DNA from: Methylocapsa sp. S129
GTDB taxonomy: Bacteria; Pseudomonadota; Alphaproteobacteria; Rhizobiales; Beijerinckiaceae
Assembly (NCBI RefSeq): GCF_009765995.1
Contig: NZ_LMUI01000059.1
Location: forward strand, 344,940 to 407,342
Direction of reading: 5' to 3'
Length of the DNA stretch: 62,403 nt
Position numbers and translations under genes: made by a program. The notes beneath the pieces were generated by a model, which saw nothing but the letters and a program-made list of their open reading frames with translations, did not search any database and was not told the origin of the DNA. Of this stretch, positions 44,906 through 53,697 are shown in pieces. Within the stretch, counting starts at the first letter, position 1. Each line of letters begins with the position of its first letter.

Positions 44906-46198
44906 CTAGCTGTCGATCCCCTCCACCGCCGAAATCTCAATGCCAAAGCCCGCCAGCCCGACATATTTGCGCGGGCTGTCGGTGCGCAGGCGGATCGAGG
45001 AGACGTCGAGGTCGCGCAGGATTTGCGCGCCAAGACCGATCTCCCGCCATTGATTGGCGCGCGCGCCCTCCGAACCCGCCGGTTCGGCGCCGGCGAGATT
45101 GGCGGGCACGCCCGCCGAACCGTCGCGCAAATAAACCAGCACGCCGCGCCCCTCGTCCTTGAAGCGCTGCAAAGTGCGCGGGATAATGCCGCCGCCGAAT
45201 ATGTCGCCCAGAATATCGGCCCGATGCAGCCGGGCGGGCACATCGCGCCCGTCGCCCACATGGCCATGAACGAAGGCGAAGTGCAGGACGGAATCGAAAG
45301 GCGTGCGATAGGCATAGCCTGAGAGTTCGCCGATCGGCGTCTTGACCGGGAACGTCCCAACGCGCTCGACCAGCTTTTCGCGCGACTGCCGGTAGGCAAT
45401 CAGGTCGGCCACCGAAATGCGCTTGAGATTGTGCTTGGCCGCGAATTCCGCGATCTGCGGTCCGACCATCACCGTGCCATCGTCATTGGCCAATTCACAA
45501 ATCACCGCGACCGGCGGGACAGCGGCAAGTTTACAAAGATCGACGGCCGCTTCCGTATGGCCTGAGCGCATCAGGACGCCGCCTTCCTTGGCGATTAGCG
45601 GAAAGACATGGCCGGGGCGGACGAAATCATTCGCGCCCATATTGCCGTTGGCGAGCGCGCGCACGGTATTGGACCGCTGCTCGGCCGAAATGCCCGTCGT
45701 CAAGCCGTGGCGCGCGTCGACGGAAACAGTGAAGGCGGTGCCAAGCGGCGCATCGTTCATCGCCACCATCGGGTTGAGATTCAAGCGCTGCGCGTCCCGC
45801 GCGGTGAGCGGCGCGCAAACGATGCCGCAGCAATTGCGGATGATGAAAGCCATTTTCTCGGGCGTGCAATGCGAGGCGGCGACGATCAGGTCGCCTTCGT
45901 TTTCGCGATCGTCGTCGTCGGTGACGACGACGATTTCGCCCCGCGCGAAGGCTTCGACCGCCTGGGTGACGTTATGCGACATTTCAGTTCCCTGGTTTGG
46001 AGCGGGGGCAAGCGCGAGAAAATCGTTGGGCGTAACGGCGCCGCGCGTCTGGGCGAGGATTTGCTCGGCCGTCTCGCGCGAAACCCAGGCGCCCTCGTCC
46101 TTGCAGATCTGCGTGACCGCGCCAGGCGAAACGCCGATACGGCGCGCAAAATCCGAACGCTTGACGCCATTGCGGATGAGCCAGTCGGCGAGCTTCAT
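44906..46198 (-). CDS. ribB: 3,4-dihydroxy-2-butanone 4-phosphate synthase with N-terminal HTH and degenerate GTP cyclohydrolase II domain
   Basis: This 430-residue protein has three parts. Residues 1-62 form a Cro/YdaS-like helix-turn-helix (MKLADWLIRNGVKRSDFARR, then GVSPGAVTQICKD). Residues 73-275 are RibB, which makes the four-carbon riboflavin precursor from ribulose 5-phosphate; visible are DDDDRENEGDL, CGIVCAPL and GHTEAAVDL. Residues 280-430 align with GTP cyclohydrolase II but contain no Cys, so the three zinc ligands are gone and that activity is unlikely. An internal ATG at 45982 (MSHNV) has AGGGA seven bases upstream and could give an enzyme without the HTH. A perfect 19-bp palindrome lies 24 bases before the main start. 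Convergent with the YjfF-like gene, 3-base gap. Confidence 0.88.
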   Translation of the reverse strand: MKLADWLIRNGVKRSDFARRIGVSPGAVTQICKDEGAWVSRETAEQILAQTRGAVTPNDFLALAPAPNQGTEMSHNVTQAVEAFARGEIVVVTDDDDRENEGDLIVAASHCTPEKMAFIIRNCCGIVCAPLTARDAQRLNLNPMVAMNDAPLGTAFTVSVDARHGLTTGISAEQRSNTVRALANGNMGANDFVRPGHVFPLIAKEGGVLMRSGHTEAAVDLCKLAAVPPVAVICELANDDGTVMVGPQIAEFAAKHNLKRISVADLIAYRQSREKLVERVGTFPVKTPIGELSGYAYRTPFDSVLHFAFVHGHVGDGRDVPARLHRADILGDIFGGGIIPRTLQRFKDEGRGVLVYLRDGSAGVPANLAGAEPAGSEGARANQWREIGLGAQILRDLDVSSIRLRTDSPRKYVGLAGFGIEISAVEGIDS

Positions 46199-46221
46199 GG
46201 CGAAGACATAGGATGAAAGAG

Positions 46222-46240
46222 TCTTTAGTTCAACTAAAGA
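46222..46240. promoter_or_regulatory. Perfect 19-bp palindrome upstream of the HTH-RibB gene
   Basis: TCTTTAGTT and AACTAAAGA flank a single central base in a fully symmetric 19-bp site. It sits in an AT-rich stretch (46205-46280) that should hold the ribB promoter, 24 bases before the start codon. The HTH domain of RibB is the obvious candidate ligand. Confidence 0.65.
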
Positions 46241-46280
46241 TATGAAATAATTTAAATGAAAACGAAATTTCCCAGTAAAT

Positions 46281-47147
46281 TCATTTCTCCTCGGTCGTGA
46301 CGCCGACGCCCCCTGTTGTAAGCGGGCGCCCAGCGCTTTGCGCATCCTCGACCTTATCAAGGCGCATCAGGGCCAGCGCCCGCCCGTTCGCCGCCGAACC
46401 CAGCGTTCCGATGGACGTTTCCCCCGCCAGAACCGGCGTCCCCCGCTCCGGGGCGGCGCCCGCGAGCGTCAGGCGCACGATCCGCTTACGCGCGCCGCCA
46501 CGATGGTGCATGCGCGAGACGACTTCCTGGCCGACATAGCAGCCCTTTTCGAAATCGACGCCATGCAGCAGGTCGAGATTCGCGTCGTGAGGAAAAATGT
46601 CGGCATAAGCGAAATCGACGCCGCCCTTGGGCACGCCCAGCTTGATGCGATGCGCTTCGTAGTCGTCGACGTCACTGTTGGCGAGGGCGGCGGCTTGCGC
46701 GCGCGGCAGAATCGCCCTTGAGCCAAGCCGTGGGTCGCGCGGATCGACGTAGCATAGGCCTTCAGCCGCCCCATCCGTCATGGCGGTGGACTGTTCGAGA
46801 CGCTGTTCGCCTTCCTTCCAGACTGCGATCACAGCATGATCCGCGCTCTCATCCGAGATCGTCACTTTGGCGCGCAAGCGATAAAAGCCGAGTCGCTTGG
46901 CGAGTTCGCCAGCCTGCGCGGCTGGGCAGTCGACGAGAAAGGCCTTCCCAGACTCGGCGCCGACGCGCAGGACAAGAAAATCAAACAGGATTTTGCCCTG
47001 CGGCGACAGCAGCGCGGCATAGCGCGCTGCGCCGACCGCCAGGCCTTCCACGTCATTGGTCAGCAAGCCCTGTAGGAAACTCGCGGAATCCTCGCCCGCG
47101 ACCCGCAAAACGCCCCTATCTTCGAGCAGGGTCCTATGGATTGTCAT
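46281..47147 (-). CDS. ygfZ: Folate-binding protein YgfZ (GcvT-related)
   Basis: This 288-residue cytoplasmic protein supports iron-sulfur enzyme repair with folate. The signature KGCYVGQEVVSRMHHRG is complete, and LRVAGEDSASFLQGLLTNDV fits the N-domain. The ATG at 47147 (MTIHRTLL) is preferred over one nine codons upstream. It is divergent from the dihydroorotase gene with an 83-base gap. Confidence 0.9.
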   Translation of the reverse strand: MTIHRTLLEDRGVLRVAGEDSASFLQGLLTNDVEGLAVGAARYAALLSPQGKILFDFLVLRVGAESGKAFLVDCPAAQAGELAKRLGFYRLRAKVTISDESADHAVIAVWKEGEQRLEQSTAMTDGAAEGLCYVDPRDPRLGSRAILPRAQAAALANSDVDDYEAHRIKLGVPKGGVDFAYADIFPHDANLDLLHGVDFEKGCYVGQEVVSRMHHRGGARKRIVRLTLAGAAPERGTPVLAGETSIGTLGSAANGRALALMRLDKVEDAQSAGRPLTTGGVGVTTEEK

Positions 47148-47174
47148 TCTGTCAGTCTCCGGGGGCGCTTGCAT

Positions 47175-47216
47175 CTTGCGTGCGCCTTAGTTAGTCCGCC
47201 AGTCGTCGCACGCAAG
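47175..47216 (+). promoter_or_regulatory. 10-bp inverted repeat in the dihydroorotase leader
   Basis: CTTGCGTGCG (47175-47184) and CGCACGCAAG (47207-47216) are perfectly complementary and 22 bases apart. The second arm ends just before the ribosome binding region (TTGGGAAA) of the gene starting at 47231. It could be a leader hairpin or a divergent operator with ygfZ. Confidence 0.45.
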
Positions 47217-47230
47217 CTTGGGAAACGTCT

Positions 47231-48556
47231 ATGCCGCAGATCTTCGATCTCATCCTTCGCGGCGGAACCGTCGTCAATCAGGATGGAATCGGCGCGCGCG
47301 ACATCGGCGTCGCACGCGGCCGGATCGCGGCGATCAACGACCTCGCCCAGGCTTCGGCCGGCGAAATCATCGACTGCCGCGGCCTGCATATCCTGCCCGG
47401 CGTGATCGACAGCCAGGTGCATTTCCGCGAGCCCGGCGCGACGCATAAGGAGGATCTGGAATCGGGCTCTCGAAGTGCGGCGCTTGGCGGCGTCACCGCC
47501 GTGTTCGAAATGCCCAATACCGATCCGCTGACCGTTTCGACCGCCGCGCTCGAAGACAAACTGGCGCGCGCCAAGAACCGCATGCATTGCGATTATGCGT
47601 TCTGGGTCGGCGGCACGCATGACAATGTCGGCGACATTCCCGAACTCGAGCGCCTGCCGGGCGCGGCCGGCATCAAAGTGTTCATGGGCTCCTCGACAGG
47701 CAAGCTGCTCGTCGCCGACGATGCGGGCGTGCTCGAAATCCTCAAGAAGACGCGCCGCCGCGCCGCCTTCCACAGCGAGGACGAAGCGCGGCTCAACGCC
47801 CGCAAAGGACTGCGGGTCGCCGGCGATCCCACCTCCCACCCGGTCTGGCGCGACGAAATCGCCGCGCTCCAATGCACGCAGCGCCTCATCGCGCTCGCCC
47901 GGCAAGCGCATGCGCGCGTCCATGTCCTGCATATTTCGACATTGGAGGAGATCGATTTTCTCCAAGACGCCAAGGATGTCGCGACTTGCGAGGCGACGCC
48001 GCATCATTTGACGCTGGGCGCCGAGGATTATGCGCGCCTTGGAGCGAAATTGCAGATGAACCCGCCGGTGCGCGGCGCCCAGCATCGCGAAGGAATCTGG
48101 CGCGGAATCGCGCAAGGGATCGTCGACGTGCTCGGCTCCGATCACGCGCCCCATACGCTTGCCGAAAAGGCCAAGCCCTATCCCGATAGTCCGTCCGGCA
48201 TGACAGGCGTGCAGACGCTTGTTCCCGTCATGCTCGACCATGTCGCCGCTGGACGCCTCACTTTGCAGCGTTTTGTCGACCTGACGAGCGCCGGCCCGGC
48301 GCGCATCTTCGGCATCGCCAGCAAGGGCCGCATCGCCGCCGGCTATGACGCCGATTTCACCATCGTCGACCTCAAGCGCGTCGAGACGATCCGCGACGCC
48401 TGGATCGCCTCGCACTGCGGCTGGACGCCCTATGACGGGAAGACAGTCATCGGCTGGCCGGTTGGCACGATTGTGCGCGGGGCCCGCGTGATGTGGGAAG
48501 GTGAGTTGACAGCGCCCGCGCAAGGGGCGCCGGTGCGTTTCGGCGAAGCGCTTTAA
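47231..48556 (+). CDS. pyrC: Dihydroorotase (class I)
   Basis: This 441-residue metal-dependent amidohydrolase would close carbamoyl-aspartate to dihydroorotate in pyrimidine synthesis. Visible are DSQVHFREPG (60-69) at the metal site, EMPNTDPLT, FMGSSTGK, FHSEDEARL, LHISTLEEIDFL and GSDHAPHT. The first His of the usual HxH motif is Gln, a variant I recall from related annotated dihydroorotases, and the catalytic Asp is kept. It is cotranscribed with the nucleoside hydrolase (15-base gap). Confidence 0.88.
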   Translation: MPQIFDLILRGGTVVNQDGIGARDIGVARGRIAAINDLAQASAGEIIDCRGLHILPGVIDSQVHFREPGATHKEDLESGSRSAALGGVTAVFEMPNTDPLTVSTAALEDKLARAKNRMHCDYAFWVGGTHDNVGDIPELERLPGAAGIKVFMGSSTGKLLVADDAGVLEILKKTRRRAAFHSEDEARLNARKGLRVAGDPTSHPVWRDEIAALQCTQRLIALARQAHARVHVLHISTLEEIDFLQDAKDVATCEATPHHLTLGAEDYARLGAKLQMNPPVRGAQHREGIWRGIAQGIVDVLGSDHAPHTLAEKAKPYPDSPSGMTGVQTLVPVMLDHVAAGRLTLQRFVDLTSAGPARIFGIASKGRIAAGYDADFTIVDLKRVETIRDAWIASHCGWTPYDGKTVIGWPVGTIVRGARVMWEGELTAPAQGAPVRFGEAL

Positions 48557-48571
48557 TCGGAGAAACTCGCA

Positions 48572-49528
48572 ATGGCGCGCAAACTTATTCTGGACTGCGA
48601 TACCGGCACTGACGACGCGGTCGCCATTATGCTCGCGGCGCTTCATCCCGATCTTGAACTTCTGGGCGTCGCCACCGTCAACGGCAATGTCGAAGTGGCG
48701 CGATGCACGAATAACAGCCTCCGCACCCTCGACTGGATCGGCCGCGGCGACATTCCCGTCTATGAGGGGCTGGCCAAGCCGATCGTGCGCAGCGACTTTC
48801 CCGTGCCGCGCGCGCTAAAGCGCGACGCGAAGGTTCATCTCGCCACCCTGCCCTTTCCAGAAGCCCGCTCCATCAAGCAGCCGCTTTCCGCCCCCGAATA
48901 TCTCGTGCACACATTCGCCAAAAGCCCGGGAGAAATCGTGCTGGTCGCGGTCGGACCGCTGTCCAATCTCGCCGCCGCCACCGCCCTCGATCCGGCTTTC
49001 GCGGGCAATGTATCGGAACTCATCATCATGGGCGGCGCGATCGACAAATCGAACATCACGCCTTCGGCCGAGTTCAATATCTGGGCCGATCCCGAGGCCG
49101 CGGCGGTCGTGATGGAGGCGGCGTTTCCCAAGATCACGCTGGTCCCGCTCGACGCCACCCATCAAGCCCTCATTTCCCTCGATCAATGCGCGCAATTGCG
49201 CGCGCTCGGCACCAATGCTGGCGAGGCCGCCGCGCAACTCGTCGAATTCAGGATCGGGGGCTATGAGGCGAATCAGCCGACCGGCGTGCCGCAAACCGCG
49301 CCCGTCCACGACGCCGTCTGCATCGCCGCGCTCGTCGATCCCCAGGTGATCGATACGAAATTCCTCAATGTCGTGATCGAGACACGCGGCGAATATACGA
49401 TGGGCCGCACCGTAGTCGATCACGAGAAGCGGACGACGCGCGCGCCCAATTGCCATGTCGCGCTCAACGCCGACCGGGCGAGGTTTTTCGATATGCTGAT
49501 GACGACGTTCGCCAAACGTACGACATAG
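48572..49528 (+). CDS. Nucleoside hydrolase of the inosine-uridine family
   Basis: This 318-residue enzyme has the Ca2+ site LDCDTGTDDAVAIM near residues 7-20 and the late His-Asp motif in APVHDAVCIAAL, so all usual residues are kept. It would free ribose and a base from nucleosides. It directly follows pyrC with GGAG before the ATG, which suggests a pyrimidine salvage role. It is about as long as RihA/RihC enzymes. Confidence 0.9.
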   Translation: MARKLILDCDTGTDDAVAIMLAALHPDLELLGVATVNGNVEVARCTNNSLRTLDWIGRGDIPVYEGLAKPIVRSDFPVPRALKRDAKVHLATLPFPEARSIKQPLSAPEYLVHTFAKSPGEIVLVAVGPLSNLAAATALDPAFAGNVSELIIMGGAIDKSNITPSAEFNIWADPEAAAVVMEAAFPKITLVPLDATHQALISLDQCAQLRALGTNAGEAAAQLVEFRIGGYEANQPTGVPQTAPVHDAVCIAALVDPQVIDTKFLNVVIETRGEYTMGRTVVDHEKRTTRAPNCHVALNADRARFFDMLMTTFAKRTT

Positions 49529-49588
49529 CCGCCAGGCCGCTGCCGCGCGCGCGATCGATCAGAAGAATCGCATAAGGGGGGGGACAAC

Positions 49589-51100
49589 TTGGCTGGCTAT
49601 GATTACATCGTCGTCGGCGCGGGTTCGGCCGGATGCGTGATCGCCGCCGGGCTCTCCGAAAGCGGCGACGCGCGGGTGTTGCTGCTTGAGGCGGGCGGGC
49701 CCGATTCCAATCCTGATATCCATATTCCGGCGCATGCCTGGCGGCTCTGGATGACGGAAGATGACTGGCGGCTGCCGACAGCCCCGCAAGCGGGCGCCGC
49801 CGGCCGCGCGCTCTATCTGCCGCGCGGTAAAGTCCTGGGCGGCTCCAGTTCGATCAACGGCATGATCTATATCAGGGGCAATCGCGCCGACTACGATCAC
49901 TGGGCCTATCTGGGCAATGCCGGCTGGGACTATGAAAGCGTCCTCCCTTATTTCAAGAAGTCGGAAGATTATTGGGGCGGCGCCGGACGCTATCACGGCG
50001 CCGACGGATCGCTGAGCGTCTCGCGGATCGAAGCGCCCAATCCGCTGACCGAGGCTTTCCTCGACGCGGGGCGCGCGCTCGGCATCGAACGCAACGACGA
50101 TTTCGCGGGTGAATCCGCCCTCGGCATCGGGCTCTGCGATCTGACCGTCAGGGACGGCCAGCGTTGCAGCGCCGCGGCGGCGTTCCTGCGGCCCGCCATG
50201 AATCGCGGCAACCTCACCGTCCTCACCCAGGCGCACGTTCGCCGATTGGTTATCGAGGGCAATCGCTGCATGGGCGTCGAATATTGGCATGAGGGGGCTG
50301 TGCGGCGCGCCGAAGCGAGCGGCGAAACCATCCTCAGCGCCGGCGCGTTCGGTTCGCCCAAACTGCTGATGCTGTCGGGCGTGGGCGACGCCGGTCATCT
50401 CAAAACGCTCGGCGTTCCCATCGTACAAAATCTGCCCGGCGTCGGCCGGAATCTGCAAGATCACTTCCTGACCTTCGTCATCCACGAGGCGAAAAAGCCC
50501 GTTCCGCCGCCGCGCCACAATATTCTGGAGGCGCATCTTTTCGCCAAGACGGATTCGCGCCTGATCGGCCCCGATCATCAGCCGCTTTTCATGAATATGG
50601 CGCCGCCCCTGCCCTATCTCGACATCCCGCCGAACGCTTATGCGATCGCGCCTGGAATCATCCGGCCGATCTCGCGCGGCGAGATGCGTCTGACCAGCGC
50701 CGATCCCGATGCGGTCCTGCATATCGATCCCGGCTATCTCCGCGAGGAGGCCGATGTGAACGCTCTGGTGCATTCGCTAGAAGTTTCGCGCGAGATTCTC
50801 AACAACGCCGCCTTCGCCGAATGGCGCAAAGCCGAGGTCTGGCCGCGCAAGAGCGACAGGCAATCGCTGCAGGCCTATGTGCGCGAAGTGTCGGAGACCT
50901 ATCATCATCACGCCGGGACGTGCCGGATGGGCGTCGATGCGGCCAGCGTTGTCGATCCGCAATTGCGCGTCCATGGCGTCACAAGTCTGCGCATCGCCGA
51001 CGCCTCGATCATGCCCGATGTCGTCAGCGGCAACACCAACGCCCCTTCCATCATGATCGGCGAGAAAGCGTCGGACCTCATCCGCGCGTCGGCGAGATAA
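49589..51100 (+). CDS. GMC-family FAD oxidoreductase (choline dehydrogenase-like)
   Basis: This 503-residue flavoenzyme has the FAD motif VVGAGSAGCVIAAGLSE, the GMC signature GKVLGGSSSINGMIYIRG, and the active-site His in HHHAGTCRMG, then NTNAPSIMIGEKASDLI. It would oxidise an alcohol to an aldehyde. The start is TTG at 49589, after a G-run ribosome binding site. The substrate is not known from context. Confidence 0.88.
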   Translation: MAGYDYIVVGAGSAGCVIAAGLSESGDARVLLLEAGGPDSNPDIHIPAHAWRLWMTEDDWRLPTAPQAGAAGRALYLPRGKVLGGSSSINGMIYIRGNRADYDHWAYLGNAGWDYESVLPYFKKSEDYWGGAGRYHGADGSLSVSRIEAPNPLTEAFLDAGRALGIERNDDFAGESALGIGLCDLTVRDGQRCSAAAAFLRPAMNRGNLTVLTQAHVRRLVIEGNRCMGVEYWHEGAVRRAEASGETILSAGAFGSPKLLMLSGVGDAGHLKTLGVPIVQNLPGVGRNLQDHFLTFVIHEAKKPVPPPRHNILEAHLFAKTDSRLIGPDHQPLFMNMAPPLPYLDIPPNAYAIAPGIIRPISRGEMRLTSADPDAVLHIDPGYLREEADVNALVHSLEVSREILNNAAFAEWRKAEVWPRKSDRQSLQAYVREVSETYHHHAGTCRMGVDAASVVDPQLRVHGVTSLRIADASIMPDVVSGNTNAPSIMIGEKASDLIRASAR

Positions 51101-51156
51101 GCGACGGCGCGGCGAACGCATGCTCGTGATTCCGGCGTCCGCGCAAGCGCGCCGGA

Positions 51157-52629
51157 TCAGCTCCCCGAAGCGTTGGGGTTACGCCAAGCGCGCTCGAAGG
51201 GCAATCGCCAGGCATGGGGAGCGACGAGCTGGTGGACCGACTTCGGCCCCCAGGAGTCGGGCGCGTAAAGACGAACCGGCGGCGGCGCTTCCAGCAGGGG
51301 GATCGACACTTCCCACAGCCGCTCGATGCCCTCGGCGGTCGTGAACAAAGTATGGTCGCCGCGCATCGCATCGAGAATGAGGCGCTCATAGGCTTCGAGC
51401 ACCTCGCCGATCAGGCCCGTCTCGTTCAGTGCGAACTGCATGCTCAACTTGTCGAGCCGCATGCCGGGGCCGGGCCGCTTGCCGTAGAAGGACAGCGACA
51501 CTTTCGAAGCGTCCGCGAGATCGAACGTCAAATGATCCGGGCCCTGCGCGCCGACGCCCGACCCCACCGGAAACATGCTCTTGGGCGCTTCCCGGAACGC
51601 GATCGAAATGATCCGCTGCCCCTCGGCCATCCTTTTGCCCGTGCGCAGGAAGAACGGCACGCCGGCCCAACGCCAATTGTCGATCATGCATTTCAGCGCG
51701 ACGAAGGTTTCGGTGTCGGATTCGGGGTCGACGCCTTCTTCAGCCCGATAGCCCGCATATTGGCCGCGCACGACATCTTTGGGCTCGATCGGCAGCATGG
51801 AGCGGAAGACCTTGTTCTTTTCCTCGCTGATCGGCTCCGGCAGCAAAGCGGTCGGCGGCTCCATCGCCATGAAGGCGAGAATCTGGAACAGATGGGTCAC
51901 CACCATGTCGCGATAGGCGCCGGTCGCCTCGTAGAAGGCGGAGCGTTTGCCCAGGCCCAAGGTCTCGGGAACGTCGATCTGCACATGGTCGATGAAATTG
52001 CGGTTCCAGATCGGCTCGAACAAGCCGTTGGCGAAACGGAACGCAAGGATATTCTGCGCCGGCTCCTTCCCGAGAAAATGGTCGATGCGGAAAATCTGGT
52101 CCTCGGAAAAGACCTCGTGCAGCCGGGCGTTCAGCACTTTCGCGCTCGCCAGATCCGTGCCGAACGGCTTTTCCATGATGATCCGCGACCGCTCGACGAG
52201 ACCCGCTTCCGCCAGCAGCTTCACGGCCGACAGGGCCGCTGCGGGCGGCACGCTGAGATAATGCACGCGGCGGCTTTCGCCGCCCAAATCCCGCTCCGCC
52301 TTCTCCACCGCCGCCTTGAGGGCCTCGGGACCGGAGGCCATCGGCACATAGTCCAATATCCCGGAAAAGGCCGCCCAGTCGGCATCGCTGGCCTTGCGGG
52401 GGGAGAATTTATCGAGCGCGCCGCGCGCGATCGCGCGAAAACCTTCGACGTCGATGGAATCCAGCGAGACGCCGATGATCCGGCAGGCGGGAATGAACCC
52501 GGCGCTGCATAGATGGAATAGGCCGGGCAGCAGCTTGCGCTGAGACAGGTCGCCCGTGGCGCCGACGAGCACGAGAACCTGCGGATATTTCGGACCTACT
52601 CCCGGAGGAATCTTAGCCAAAGCGCCCAT
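51157..52629 (-). CDS. zwf: Glucose-6-phosphate 1-dehydrogenase
   Basis: This 490-residue enzyme makes 6-phosphogluconolactone and NADPH. It has GATGDLSQRKLLP (24-36) for NADP binding and the active-site stretch FRIDHFLGKEPAQN, followed by WNRNFIDHVQI. It is alone, without pgl or edd nearby, and lies 210 bases downstream of the AroE-like gene, a gap that holds its promoter. Confidence 0.95.
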   Translation of the reverse strand: MGALAKIPPGVGPKYPQVLVLVGATGDLSQRKLLPGLFHLCSAGFIPACRIIGVSLDSIDVEGFRAIARGALDKFSPRKASDADWAAFSGILDYVPMASGPEALKAAVEKAERDLGGESRRVHYLSVPPAAALSAVKLLAEAGLVERSRIIMEKPFGTDLASAKVLNARLHEVFSEDQIFRIDHFLGKEPAQNILAFRFANGLFEPIWNRNFIDHVQIDVPETLGLGKRSAFYEATGAYRDMVVTHLFQILAFMAMEPPTALLPEPISEEKNKVFRSMLPIEPKDVVRGQYAGYRAEEGVDPESDTETFVALKCMIDNWRWAGVPFFLRTGKRMAEGQRIISIAFREAPKSMFPVGSGVGAQGPDHLTFDLADASKVSLSFYGKRPGPGMRLDKLSMQFALNETGLIGEVLEAYERLILDAMRGDHTLFTTAEGIERLWEVSIPLLEAPPPVRLYAPDSWGPKSVHQLVAPHAWRLPFERAWRNPNASGS

Positions 52630-52839
52630 CCTGTCGTTGCGATGCCCCGCCGCGCCGGCGGTCGGATTTGATCGATATCATGCAATGTCGGCGCCGCTTG
52701 CAACCTATTTCGTCAGCGCCCGGGATTACCGCTAACGGCGCCTATTTGCCGATTTTCGTTCGATTTAATGCGCAACTGTGACGAGATGAACTCATTGCGA
52801 CATTTCCCGAACCGAGGCCGCCTGCGCCTCGCTCCGTCC

Positions 52840-53697
52840 TCACGCCCCAAACAGCGCCACCAGCCTCCGCCTCATCACGCCCGGCTCGACATCCACCCCG
52901 GTCCAGTGCTTCACGCCAATCACGCCCTGATTGACGAGCATGCCGAGACCGTCGAGCGTGCGGCAGCCGCGCGCTTGCGCCTCGCGGATTAGCAAGGTGC
53001 GCGGCGGATTGGGAATGACGTCGGCGACGATCATCGCGGGGCGCAAACTCGCCAGATCAAGATCGAGCCGGCCTTCGACATCGGGAAATAGGCCGATCGA
53101 AGTGGCGTTGATCAGAATGTCGGCGTCCTCGGCCGCGCGATAGGTTTTATCCCAGGCGACGAAATCGCCGCGGGCAGGCGTCTTGTCGTTGATCAGCGCG
53201 ACAAGTTCGCGGCCGCGCGCGGGATCGCGATTGACGATGGTGATCGCGCTGGCGCCGGCGAGCGCCGATTCCACCGCGACGGCGCGCGCGGCGCCGCCGG
53301 CGCCAAACACAATGAACGTCTTGCCCTTCGGGTCGGCAAGCGTGCGCAAAGATTCGACAAAGCCCTTGCCGTCCGTATTCTCGCCGACAAGCCGCCCCTG
53401 CCGGCGGACAACGCAATTGACGGCGCCGATCGTCGCGGCCGATTCGGCGAGTGAATCGAGATGCGCGATGACCGCGATCTTGTGCGGGATCGAGCAATTG
53501 AAGCCGAGCCAACCCATCGCCTTGGCGCCGCGCACGGCGGCGCCAAGATCGGCCGGCGCGACCTCGCAATTGATATAGCGCGCATCAATCCCATGATGCG
53601 CGAAAGCCGCTTCGACCATCGCGACCGTGGGATTCTCCGCGGCGGGCACGGCGAAGGAGCCGACAAGCTGGCTGAGGAAATTATGGGTTTCAGGCAT
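52840..53697 (-). CDS. Shikimate dehydrogenase-like protein, divergent
   Basis: This 285-residue protein has the AroE fold: substrate domain with GFNCSIPHK (Lys catalytic) and NTDGKGF (Asp), and a nucleotide domain FGAGGAARAVAVESAL. The usual HSxSP motif near residue 15, whose Ser residues hold the shikimate carboxylate, is replaced by PAAENPT. So it may act on another compound and a canonical AroE probably lies elsewhere. ATG at 53697 is chosen because homology starts at MPETHNFLSQLVG. It is divergent from the TIM-barrel-like gene of the sugar region. Confidence 0.78.
   Translation of the reverse strand: MPETHNFLSQLVGSFAVPAAENPTVAMVEAAFAHHGIDARYINCEVAPADLGAAVRGAKAMGWLGFNCSIPHKIAVIAHLDSLAESAATIGAVNCVVRRQGRLVGENTDGKGFVESLRTLADPKGKTFIVFGAGGAARAVAVESALAGASAITIVNRDPARGRELVALINDKTPARGDFVAWDKTYRAAEDADILINATSIGLFPDVEGRLDLDLASLRPAMIVADVIPNPPRTLLIREAQARGCRTLDGLGMLVNQGVIGVKHWTGVDVEPGVMRRRLVALFGA

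Noticed and set aside
46199-46380. FMN riboswitch upstream of ribB
   Set aside because: None of the conserved riboswitch blocks was seen, and the distance is short and AT-rich.
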